From: Nematopogon swammerdamellus | Lineage: Eukaryota > Arthropoda > Insecta > Lepidoptera > Adelidae | Assembly: GCA_946902875.1 (NCBI GenBank) | Contig: OX336338.1 | Location: 7,307,971-7,371,970, forward strand | Length of the DNA: 64,000 nucleotides | Direction: 5' to 3' | Part shown: positions 48,455-58,705 of the stretch, piece after piece | Layout: every line of letters begins with the position of its first letter | Position numbering within the stretch: position 1 is the first letter of the stretch | Made by a program: the position numbers and the translations under genes | The notes under the pieces: generated by a model | Database searches by the model: none | Told to the model about the DNA's origin: nothing | The model's input: the letters and a program-made list of their open reading frames with translations, nothing else

Positions 48455-50198
48455 CAGTGGTGGCCATATAATTAAGAACGATATTTAGTTAGAGGAAATT
48501 TTTAATAAAGCATGTCGTAATTTTTTGTGTTTCTTCTAGAAGTAATTTGTTGTTCTATGAAATGGGTATGTGGATAAAGCAAACTGAATTATGAATGCAG
48601 ATATAAAATCAAACGTGGGATTTTTTAATAAAGCACATTTATTTTGAACACTAACAAATTTACGTATAAATGAGGTGGACAAATAATTAAGAACGATAAG
48701 TAAACTGTTCAAAAATTTTATCAGGTTGAACTTGAAGTCAATAAATTTATATTAAAGTAAGATCATTTACATTGTAGAAGAGAAGATACTACTTCCTTGA
48801 TCTAACTTAATACTTAGTGGCATGTCCACGGCTCTTAATTACAGCCTTACACCGGCGAGGCATTGAGTCTATCAATTTTTGACTTTTTTCAAGAGAAAGA
48901 GCGTTCCATTCTTCCAAAAAATCGTCGTACAGTTCTCTTAAATTGCCACATTGTCTATTTGATACCTTTTTCTTGACTTCGTACCAAAGATGTTCTATAG
49001 GATTTAAATCCGGGCTGTTAGCTGGCCAATCTAAGACAGAAACAGCCTGTGAGTCGAGGAATTCCTTCACCGACCGTGCAGTATGCTTTGGGTCGTTGTC
49101 GTGCTGGAATGTCCAAATGACCGGAAGTACATCTTCAGCATAGGGTAACATTGTTTCCTCCAGTATATCTTTGTATTGATACTGATCCATGTTGCCTTCT
49201 ATGAGCCTAGCAGGCCCGACTCCATGACCAGAAAAGTACCCCCAAATTTTCACGTTTCCACCGCCATGCTTTAATGTAACTCTTGTGAACTTGGGGTCGA
49301 ATGCTTTATTCGCAGGGCGTCGTACGTATTGTCTTCCATCAGAGCACACCCTGTTTATTTTAGTTTCATCAGAAAAAAGAACATTTTTCCACTGTCTAAC
49401 TGTCCAATTTTCATATCTTCTTGCAAATGCGATACGGACTTGCCTATGGCGCAATGTCAACATGGGTAGTTTCCGTGCTTCCTTCGGAATAACTTCTCTT
49501 CTACTAAACGCCTTCGGATAGTGCGTGCCGAGATTGCTGAGGGGTTGTTTTCGCCAAAAACATCTTTTTTTATTTCATTGGACCCTTTCAACGGAATTTT
49601 TTTAGCCAAGCGGACGATTTTTCTATCTTCTCAACGAGATGTCTTCCTCTGTTTAGGCGCGCGCGGTATATTTGAAGTAGTTTGATACATATTGAAATAC
49701 TTCACAGCGTGGAAAACCATGGTTTTTGAACATTGCAGATGGTCTGCTATCTTTTTATACGACCAGTTGTTCTCGCGAAGTCTTATTATAACTTCTCTTA
49801 AAGGTTGATCACAACTTTTATTTTTTCCCATCGTTTTAAATGAAATAAACACGTTTTAGTATTCTTACAGCAACAAATGGCGCCAACATTATACAAAAAG
49901 TGACATAGCACAAAGTGTTCTAAATTAAAATTATGATTAAAAATAAATTAATCTGCGTTCTTAATTATGTGACCAGCCTGTATGTATAGTACTATGGGTT
50001 CAGATGTTAGGTTCATGTATTGTATATACAATTTCATAGTTTTTTTTAATTGCTTATGTATAATGAATGCACAAATAGTATGTAAGTATTTTGCCATACC
50101 ACAAAAAATTAAAGAAAATTTATCCAATATGTTAGGCAACTTTGTTTGAAAAAAATCTATTCTTAAAATAATCGTTCTTAATTATATGGCCACCACTG
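48455..50198 (-). mobile_element. Tc1-type transposon, full length
   Basis: 26-bp termini CAGTGGTGGCCATATAATTA... (48455-48480) are exactly inverted at 50173-50198, flanked by TA on each side. Second, related motifs lie about 216 bp inside each end ('GGTGGACAAATAATTAAGAA' at 48675 and its inverse near 49960-49981). This is the IR/DR arrangement known from Tc1 relatives in which the transposase binds two sites per end. The element is 1744 bp and carries one transposase pseudogene. Confidence 0.95.
48807..49852 (-). pseudogene. Tc1-family DD34E transposase, two lesions
   Basis: The N-terminal part (49852-49634) has the paired-like helix-turn-helix: VIIRLRENNWSYKKIADHLQ. An in-frame TGA at 49633-49631 follows RKTSR. 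The same frame then continues to about 49465, where a one-base shift leads into the 218-codon C-terminal frame (48807-49463). That frame holds the catalytic triad regions: FSDETK, QHDNDPKHTA and SPDLNPIEHLW, with the last acidic residue 34 residues after the second Asp as in Tc1. Length and order are otherwise complete, so this is a recently inactivated copy. Confidence 0.9.
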
Positions 50199-50318
50199 TA
50201 TATATTTTATTTTTTTTAAACCTTCTTTATAAATAAACTTAAAACTAAATTTTTTTTTTAAGCAATGTTCCGGTGTTGTTTTCACTTCTGCCGGCACTCC
50301 CGGAGTGCACCTGAGACT

Positions 50319-50640
50319 TTTTTTTATGTTATCCGGTATGGGTGGCTGAGTCGGAGGGGCCAAAGCGCATGCTCCGACCAGCCAATATCACCTCCGAGAA
50401 GGTAGGTGCCATACCGCAGACTTCCCTGGATTGCTGGCTATACTGGACTAGAGGATAACACAGCCGAGGCTGCTATGTGGCCATCTTACATCCAGTACAG
50501 TGGTACCAACCCAGTCGGCTACAATTTGAGCCTACCACCTAGTAAGGGGCAATGGAAGGGACCTACAGTTTTACACCGGTTCCGAACGGTGAAGCAGCAG
50601 GTGTAGGTATGCACGTAAATTTTTTCCTCAGAAAAAACTC
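50319..50640 (-). repeat. SINE, nearly full-length, reverse orientation
   Basis: Same family as 56896-57306. Poly(A) appears as T at 50319-50326, followed by 'ATCCGGTATGGGTGGCTGAG'. It runs to 'CACGTAAATTTTTTCCTCAG' at the other end; the tRNA head is missing. Confidence 0.85.
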
Positions 50641-52160
50641 ATCAACTCTAGGGTTAATTTTTTTTTTATTTCATACATTTTTTAAGGCGGTTTTTATATT
50701 TTTTGAAATAATTTTTTATTTTACTGTTTTTTTTTAGTATTTTATTGGTATTAATGTACTCGGCGGAAACGCTCGGCCATCCGCCTCGCGATTCCGCCTC
50801 GCTTTCCAATTCGATCTTGACCAAATTGAAATGGGACCACAAGGGAGGCACCGGCTTTAAAAAAAAAATCCAAATCGCTTCACCCAGTCGAAAGTTCTGA
50901 GGTAACAAACATTCCGGTTTTTGAGGCTGTGAATGGTCTTCAGAATAATGAAAAACTAGACAAACGTCCTTTTCAGGATCTTCAAATAAAAGATCTGAAA
51001 TAAAAGATTCCAAACCGATCAATTTAGTATACATAATAATTATTATCACTGCAATCACAGGACAGATGGTTGCATACAAAATAATATTACTAAAATAACA
51101 ATAATTGAGATTAGTCTTCCTCTGAAGAAGAAAGCGTCTCAGCTTCTTCGCATGGAATGGGTGCAGCATAATTAAACACATTTGGTTCCAATTTTGTTTA
51201 ACAGATCCTTGGGGAAAGTGTAGGTACGTGTTGCACACTTCATCGATTTAAACACAAAATTTTTTGCACAACCACTAAACAAATCTGATCAAACCACCAT
51301 ACTCAGCACTAGACCCTAGATCGCAAATTTGGCCACCAGACGGGATTCCAAACCACCAGATCTAGTGGCGCTAGCACTAAGTTGGCAACACTGGCTGCAA
51401 GCAAGCAAAAAGAATATAACCCGGTCCGCCACCTGAAAGAGCTACTGGCTCCTACTACGGATCCTTTAGTTAGATCACGATAAGTCTGAAAGGATGGTGG
51501 GATAACTGATGGATGATATGAATGAAAAAATGTGAAGCAAGAGAACTGACGGCACCTTTTAGTTACAGCAGCTAGCACGGGCGCGCTGCAATCGCCTGTT
51601 TCCGACCAGGCTTGGAATTTGTACGATTATTGTAGTACTTGTACGATAATTATAACGATCGTATGATGTACGTTCGTAATGCTTCCAAATTCTGTACTGT
51701 AAATCCAGGGGATGTAAGTAAATAAATCACAGAATAGTTATTTTTAACCCCCGACGAAAAAAACGGAGCGGTGTTATAAGTTTGACGTGTGTGTCCCGAC
51801 CCTAAAAAAGTCAAAAATAATTTGCGTTAATAAAGGAGTCGGGGGACCGCTAAGTAAATAAAATATAAAAACTCACGAGCTGCGCGGGAATTTACTTAGC
51901 GGTCTCCCGACTCCTTTAAGTAAGTCAACGGAAATTATTTTAGACTTTTTTAGAGTCGGGGGGTTTTTATTTAAATTTGTAATTTAATTCTTTATAATGT
52001 TTCAGTCTGTTTATAATTTACTTGCTTTTTAATTATTAAATTGGTTTAATATTAAATAATCACAGAACACATGTTTTACATAATGTATCAATTAGTCATC
52101 AATTAAGGCGGAAATAACAGTGAACGCGGCCTTCAATTTCGAACACGTCGGTGGGGAAGG
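50641..52160. other. no gene firmly recognised
   Basis: Contains one long minus-strand open frame (50666-51238, about 190 codons). Its middle portion (LFEDPEKDVCLVFHYSEDHS and following) comes directly after a good acceptor (TTTTATTTCAG near 51000), but it has no recognised family and ends in Lys/Asn-rich AT DNA. An inverted pair 'TAGCGGTC(T/C)CCCGACTCCTT' lies at 51831-51856 and 51897-51921. Confidence 0.35.
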
Positions 52161-52192
52161 GGCGAAGATCCCCGCGAAACTATTAGGTAGCT

Positions 52193-53593
52193 GTGAGTCG
52201 AGCTCAGCAACAGATACGAAAATTTACGCGGATTAGAGCCGTATTGCCGGGCTTTCGGCCAAACCGATCAGCTGGTGATCTCCTAGCGTACGTCACTCAC
52301 CTTTGGGGGGAAGCGCTCGAAAGGTACGGTGAATCCTTGGCAATTGGACTCGATATTGCCAAGGCATTTGACCGGATCTGGCACAAAGTGCTTCTGGGCA
52401 AGCTGCCGGCGGCGTACGAAATCCCCTCTGGCCTTTGTGACTGGGTCACCGACTTCCTACATGGGCGTAGCATTCAGGTCCTCATGGGCGGCTGCTCGTC
52501 GGACGCCATGTCAGTGAATGCCGGTGTACCACAGTGTTCTGTGTTGTCTCCCACACTGTTCCTTCTGCATATCAATGATATTCTGCCACTCGGCAACATG
52601 TATTGTTATGCAGACGACAGTACGGCACACGGATCCTACACCAGTCACCCTTCGGCCGGACGGAAAGTTGTGGACGAGAAGAGGCTAGCACTTGTGTCTG
52701 AACTCGAGCAAACCCTCCAGTCTATTGCCGAATGGGGCCGGAGCAACTTGGTCGTGTTCAACGCATCGAAGACACAAGTGTGTGCGTTCAGTGCGAAGAG
52801 AACGGCGTTCACGCCAGCTCCTTCCTTCCAAAACTCGTCGCTGAAATTAAGCGACCACCTCGGGGTCCTCGGTGTCGAACTGTCGCACGACTTGAACTTC
52901 CGGCGCCACATTGAGGGCAAGGCCAAGCTGGCCTCAAAAAAGCTGGGTGTACTGAACAAGGAGCGACGGTACTTCACGCCGGACCAAAGGCTGCTTTTGT
53001 ATAAAGCTCATTCAGCCAACCAAAGGCTGCTTTTGTATAAATCGCAGATCAGGTCCTGCTTGGAGTACTTCTCGCACCTGTGGGATGGCTCTGCCAAATA
53101 CCAGCTTGCGCCTCTGGACTCGATCCAGCGTCGAGCCGTGCGACTAGTGGGTGACCCCGAAGTGTCCCGCGATCTAGAACCACTGCAACACCGTAGGGAT
53201 GTCGGCTCCCTAAGTGTGTTCTATCGCTTGTTCCATGGGGAGTGCTCGGAGGAGCTGTTTAACGCAATCCCGTCGTCCCCTTTCCACCTCCGCACTACAC
53301 GCACTGGGCAGGGATTGCATCCCTATACGCTGGACTTACCGCGGATGCGTACTAATCGATTCTGCAGATCTTTCCTCTACAGAACCGGTAAACTCTGGAA
53401 CGCTCTCCCTGCTCATATATTTCCCCCCAAGTACAGTCTCGGGTCCTTCAAGAGGGGCGTGAATGGGCACCTGTCAGGCCGGCATGGCATTCGCAACCCC
53501 CGCATACGACCGAATGTCCATGGGCGTCGTTAGACACCTTATGGGTGGCTCGGCGCCATATGTCGCGCTTTCAATAAAAAAAAAAAAAAAACC
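52193..53593 (+). mobile_element. 5'-truncated non-LTR retrotransposon with RT domain
   Basis: An open frame of 446 codons without an ATG start, so the 5' part is missing. RT motifs in order: LDIAKAFDRIWHK (about residue 59), GVPQCSVLSPTLFLLHINDI (about 112), YADD (139-142), and then the long C-terminal region ending SGRHGIRNPRIRPNVHGRR. AATAAA and a poly(A) run (53569-53593) close the element. Two lesions: PQC replaces the near-invariant PQG (TGT at 52535), and a 36-bp tandem duplication (52984-53055) adds 12 residues after RRYFTPDQ. It is a CR1/Jockey-group RT by motif style; the clade is not certain. Confidence 0.9.
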
Positions 53594-54300
53594 ATGTCAA
53601 ATAATTTTATCGTCATTATAAATCCGCAAGAAGATGCATCTTCTTTTCACAATTTTGTATGAATATTGTTTGCAAAAATGTAAACAATAAATTAAATGCG
53701 TAATAATGCTTAATAAATTCTGAATATACTAACTAATTCGACCTAGCTGAATAACGGAGTTGTAAAAGCTTAATAAAAACAATGTGAGCTGTTATTCAAA
53801 AGTTATTAAGCTAATTGAAACGATACTAAGCTCCTACTCAGAAGTTGCTATTGGGGCCCTTTTTGCTTGAATAACAGCTGAATAGACGGTACTCAGACGT
53901 TATTCAGCTTAGTATTCAGCTTATGGTCTTGACGATTGCTCTTACTCAATCTTTATTCAGCAAGTCTGTGTTACTTGGGATATAATGTAGGTATAATATT
54001 AAATGACCGTATCTTGTCAAGATACGGTCATTTTATATCACATATTTTTGCTACTGGCAAATAAAATCAAAATCTTTATGGAATCATGTAATTTTGTATT
54101 TTTAAATGGCTTGTTACTTCCAGCGTCGAGTTGATCCACGGGATATTATTTCTTTCTACTTTACACATAATGTCAACAAATAATTGTATGTATGTATGTA
54201 TGTATGCTTTCAGTAACTTTAGATATGTTTGAGAAATAGCCATTGAAATCTTATTAAAATAGTAGTATCTATCTATAGTTTCTAAAAGACCAAAGAAAGG
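53594..54300. other. no gene; one perfect hairpin
   Basis: 54001-54033 is a perfect inverted repeat with 16-bp arms (AAATGACCGTATCTTG) around one T. A short (GTAT)n run lies at 54187-54206. Several 'TTATTCAGCT' copies lie in 53790-53960. Nothing codes. Confidence 0.6.
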
Positions 54301-54304
54301 CAGA

Positions 54305-54385
54305 GCTTCGTTCAAGTCATCGATATTCTTCTCGATGAAAGTAAGTAACTAAGGGCAAGGCCGAAGGCCGATCTGCGTTCACATA
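54305..54385 (+). repeat. solitary 68-bp satellite unit
   Basis: 'GAAAGTAAGTAACTAAGGGC', 'AAGGCCGAAGGCCGATCTGC' and 'GTTCA' match the unit of the array at 958-2735, about 52 kb away. Confidence 0.8.
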
Positions 54386-55926
54386 AATCGTACCTACATT
54401 ATGTAGGTTACATACATAATATGTAATGACTAGGTACCTTTCTTCGATAGAATAGAATAACGTTCTTGAAATTAAAAAAAATAAAAAAAAAAGCTAAATA
54501 TTCGTAGTTTTGCAGTTTCATCGTCAGAAAATTTACGTGTGTTGATGAGTGAAAAAAATGTATGGTTGATATTTCCGAAAGTGGTTAACACAGCAACATT
54601 GTGTAGTGTTGTGAGTAGCAGGCAGCTTTTCTCGGGTTCACAAAAGCTGTATAATAAATCAATAATAAGTGAGTTTTCAACCATGAACTTTGTAAATGGA
54701 TTTATATCTATAGTTGATTTTGTAGCGGTTCGTTCGAGTGATAGAAACGAATCACAAAATATGTTTTTTTTTTCTGAGTCATGTTTAAAACCAATAAGTA
54801 CCTACATATGTTTTTGCGCATTCTTTTTTGTGAATTACTGACTACTACTTATTTGCGGGACATTTTGTATGAAAGGATGCTTACATGTTTTATAATTTAT
54901 TCGTAGCATGGAAGATATAGCATTTTTTAGGTGTCATACCTTTAATCCCAAAAGCGGCACTTCGGTGCCACGCGAAAAGAAGACCGGGTCCTCCGACGGC
55001 ACTTAAGTGCCAAGCCTAATATTGACGACCGGAGTTGGTTTTTTATTTTTAATTCTTTATGCTTTGACCTTAGAGCTATTTCTGTTCCTCTAATAATTAG
55101 TTGAATAGTGACAGAAGGTGACAAAAAATGCTCGCATAGAATGCGAGCTGTGGACTGACCGTAAAAAAATTGTTTACATTGTTTGTAAACAAACGCGCTT
55201 CAAAAATCACGGCGGCGCGACTCTTCGACAATAAATTCGTGTTTCTGTAAGCATAATTCTAATTTTTCATCGAGTGTGTGGTATTGGTGTAATCGCGGTG
55301 AAATTTACTATTTACTAGACGTGTTTGTGTGCAATGGTAAGTTGTTTTGAATTAAATATACCTGTCCAAAGTTGAGCAAGTGATTTTGTGTTCCAATTGT
55401 ATCGTGTCGGTGTGGCTAAAAGCGTGATTATTATCAACGTTTCGATAATATATCAGATTTCATTGTATGTATGGACTAGACAAAACTATATCACATATGA
55501 ATTGATATGTCACATGATGATCACACGAGTGTTCATGCCCAAATATAAAAAAAACTCTCAAAAGCTGAACGGCCGGCAACATTTGATGGGGTGTAAAACC
55601 GTTATGACGTAGTGTCTGTGTAATCGTGTCGTTTTTTGCTCGTGACGTAGCTGTCTGCCGGCCGCGCCAATCTTATACAGGCGGATACCCACAAACTGAC
55701 AAGTAATTACTATTTTGATGAAATTTGAAATTTATTTTTGTGATATTTTCAAAAAACTGTTTTTGTATATGGCAAGTGATACATCGCTGGAACCGGATCG
55801 ACTTGTAGATTCTAAAAATATTTGAAAAAAAAAATAGCACGCGCGTGCCATCTGGGAGTTTACGGAATGTCCAATGTTGAACATCAGATTTCGCCGATTT
55901 CTGTAAAGAAAACGTATTTTTATTTT
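54386..55926. other. no gene confirmed; palindromes and an isolated donor
   Basis: 'GGCACTTCGGTGCC' (54956) and 'GGCACTTAAGTGCC' (54999) are short palindromes spaced like the subterminal units of the piggyBac-like element at 34107, just after a TTAA near 54942. A GTGCAATG|GTAAGT sequence at 55330-55343 on the plus strand has the form of a first exon ending after the start codon. No partner end or coding exon was found. Confidence 0.35.
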
Positions 55927-56327
55927 AATTTTTTTATGTAATCCGGTATGGGTGGCTGAGTCGGAGGGGCCAAAGCACATGCTCTAACCAGTCAATATCA
56001 CCTCCGAGAAGGTAGGTGCCATACCGGAGACTTCCCTGGATTGCTGGCTATACTGGACTAGAGGAGAACACAACCGAGGTTGCTTGCGGCCATCTTACAT
56101 CCAGTACGGTGGTACCAACCCAGTCGGCTACAATTTGAGCCTACCACCTAGTAAGGGACAAGGGAAGGGACCTACAGTTTTACACCGGTTCCGAACGGTG
56201 AAGCAGCGGGTGTAGGTATGCACGTAAATTTTTTCGTCAGAAAAAACACATTGGTACCGACGACCGGATTCGAACCTCGGACCTCCCGCATGAGAAGCCG
56301 ATGCCCAAACCACTCGGCCACCCGCCG
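55927..56327 (-). repeat. SINE, full length, reverse orientation
   Basis: Runs from the poly(A) (T run at 55927) and 'AATCCGGTATGGGTGGCTGA' to the tRNA-like head at the right end, where the complement of 'GGTTCGAATCC' lies near 56262-56272 and that of 'GTGGCCGAGTGG' near 56305-56316. Closely similar to 56896-57306. Confidence 0.9.
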
Positions 56328-56739
56328 CTCCAACTATATTATACTTTACTATTTCTAAATGTATGTTTCTTTACGAGTATAATTCTGATATAGATATTGT
56401 AAAGGTATGTTTTGAATTTATATTATGATGAATTTTTAAATATTTTTTTTGGATTTTTTTTTCTAACTAAATTATCTGGTACTTCTAAACAAGGTCAGCC
56501 TCACTGTTTCACATGGATTTTAGGAAATTTTCTAGGCTTTCTAGGCCACGAGAGTTTATAGATCTGACTTTATTAGTTTCCGAAATATCTGCGTTTATGT
56601 CGAGGTCGGCGCGCAAGGTCGCGCGCGCCGTACCACGGGCCACGCCCATGCGGGAGCTAGACCCGCTGTGGGCATATTATAACGCGGGAGCTGACAGGTT
56701 AAAAAGTAAAAAAAAAATGATCTCATATTTTTTTTTATT

Positions 56740-58056
56740 GTAAGCTCGACATATGGCGCCGAGTTGTTTCTAGATCGCGGACACTTCGGGGTCACCCATT
56801 AGTCGCACGGCTCGACGCTGGATCGAGTCCAGAGGCGCAAGCTGGTATTTGGCGGAGCCATCCCACAGGTGCGAGCAGTACTCCAAGCAAGACCTTTACG
56901 CGGCGGGTGGCCGAGTGGTTTGAGCATCGGCTTCTCATGCGGGAGGTCCGAGGTTCGAATCCGGTCGGCGTGTACCAATGAGTTTTTTCTGACGAAAAAA
57001 TTTACGTGCATACCTAGACCTGCTGCTTCACCGTTCGGAACCGGTATAAAACTGTAGGTCCCTTCCCTTGCCCCTTACTAGGTGGTAGGCTCAAATTGTA
57101 GCCGACTTGGTTGGTACCACCGTACTGGATGTAAGATGGCCGCATAGCAACCTCGGTTGTGTTCTCCTCTAGTCCAGTATAGCCAACAATCCAGGGAAGT
57201 CTCCGGTATGGCACCTACCTTCTCGGAGGTGATATTGGCTAGTCAGAGCATGTGCTTTCGCCCCTCTGACTCAGCCACCCATATCGGAGTAGATAAAAAA
57301 AAAAAACCTGATCTGCGATTTATACAGGAGCAGCTTTTGGTCCGCCGTGAAGTACCGTCGCACCTTATTGAGTACGCCCAGCTTTTTAGAAGCAAGCTTG
57401 GCCTTCCCCTCGATGTGGGGACGAAAGTTCAAGTCGTGCGACAGTTCGACTCCGAGGACCCCGAGGTGATCGCTTAATTTGAGTGACGTGCCTTGGAATG
57501 AAGGAGCCGGTGTGAACGTCGCTCTCTTCGCACTGAACGCGCAAACTTGTGTCTTGCAAGCGTTGAACCCGACCAAATTACTACGGCCCCATTCGGAAAT
57601 AGAGCCGAGTGTATGTTCGAGCTCAGACACAAGTCTTCGTATCTTCTCATCCACAACATCCCGACTGGATGAAGGGTGACTGGTGTAGGATCCGTGTGCC
57701 GTACTGTCATCTGCATAAAAATGTATGTTGCCCAGAGACAGCATATCATTGATGTGCAGAAGAAACTGCGTGCGTGACAACACAGATCCTTGTGGTACGC
57801 CGGCGTTCACTGACATGGCGTCCGACGAGCAACCGTCCACTAGGACCTGAATGTTACGCCCATGTAGGAAGTCGGCGACCCAGTCACAGAGGCCAGAAGG
57901 TAGTCCGTAAGCCGGCAATTTGCCCAAGAGCGACTTGTGCCAAACCCGGTCAAATATCTTGGCAATATCAAGGCCAATTGGCAAGGATTCACCATGACCT
58001 TCAAGCGATTCCCCCCAAAGGTGAGTGACGTACGCTAGGAGATCACCAGCAGATCG
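56740..58056 (-). mobile_element. non-LTR retrotransposon interrupted by a SINE
   Basis: Minus-strand relative of 52193-53593. The 3' end is at the T run 56729-56740. Coding fragments lie at 56895-56745 and 57984-57307. The larger piece keeps LDIAKIFDRVWHKSLLGKLP, GVPQGSVLSRT and a degenerate F-A-D/YADD region (HFYADDSTAHG). The SINE at 56896-57306 splits the region matching SQIRSCLEY of the other copy. The 5' end breaks off at about 58056, where a different retrotransposon fragment begins in the opposite orientation. Confidence 0.9.
56896..57306 (+). repeat. tRNA-derived SINE, full-length reference copy
   Basis: About 410 bp. A tRNA-like head with A box 'GTGGCCGAGTGG' (56907) and B box 'GGTTCGAATCC' (56952), of the kind found in tRNAs with a long variable arm. 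A conserved body ('GTGTACCAATGAGTTTTTTC', 'CACCGTTCGGAACCGGTATA', 'TAGTCCAGTATAGCCAACAA') ends in (A)12 at 57295-57306. It is inserted in the retrotransposon with only a 2-3 bp repeated target (ACC). Partial copies lie at 3437, 36634, 50319 and 55927. Confidence 0.9.
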
Positions 58057-58700
58057 TCAACTTCAACGTAGCTAAGACGCAAGCTTGTGCCTTCTCTACT
58101 AAGGCTGATCCGTTTCCCCTCCAAGCCACTTTCCAGGGCAGCCAAGTCCCCAATGATGGTAGTCTGGGCGTCCTGGGTATGGAGGTGTCCAGGGACGTTG
58201 GATTTCGATCGTTCATAGAGTCCAAAGCGAAACTAGCATCTTGGATTCTATTCAACGACGAGCCATTCGCCTCATTGGCGATTCTGTACTCACAAAGGAC
58301 CTTCAACCTCTAAAGCACAGACGGATCGTTGGGTCATTTAGCCTGTTTTATCGGTACTACTATGGCCGCTGCTTTGACGAAATTGCTTCCCTTATCCCTC
58401 CTCCTCCTGTTCGCCTTCGCCAAACCCGCCATACTCTCGCGGAACACCCCTTTGTAGTGGACAGAAGAGTACTTCAAACTGCACGATTCTCTAAATCGTT
58501 CTTGAGCCGCAAGATGTGGAACGGGCTTCCGGGGAATATCTTTCCCCACTCCTACAATCCACGGATCTTCAAATCGCGGGTAAATAGCCTTTCCCCAGCG
58601 ACATTACTCCACCTCCAAGCCGGACGTACACCTCCTTGGGGGTGATATTGGCTGCGCCTGAGGATTCGACCTCGGGCACAGCCTAGCCTAGTTCGGAAAC
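58056..58700 (+). pseudogene. second non-LTR family, 3' part with internal deletion
   Basis: Frame fragments resemble the RT C-terminal region: FNVAKTQACAFSTKADPF and LGVLGMEVSRDVGFRS, then after a deletion near 58228 LDSIQRRAIRLIGDSVLTKD, FYRYYYGRCFDEIASL and MWNGLPGNIFPHSYNPRIF, up to a stop at 58645. Sequence and ends differ from the 52193 family. AATAAA occurs at 58701. The DNA junction with the previous element is at about 58056. Confidence 0.75.
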
Positions 58701-58705
58701 AATAA

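Noticed and set aside
50666..51238. 190-codon minus-strand ORF
   Set aside because: No family recognised and a Lys/Asn-rich tail from AT-rich DNA. A possible exon after the acceptor near 51000 is noted but not strong enough to call.
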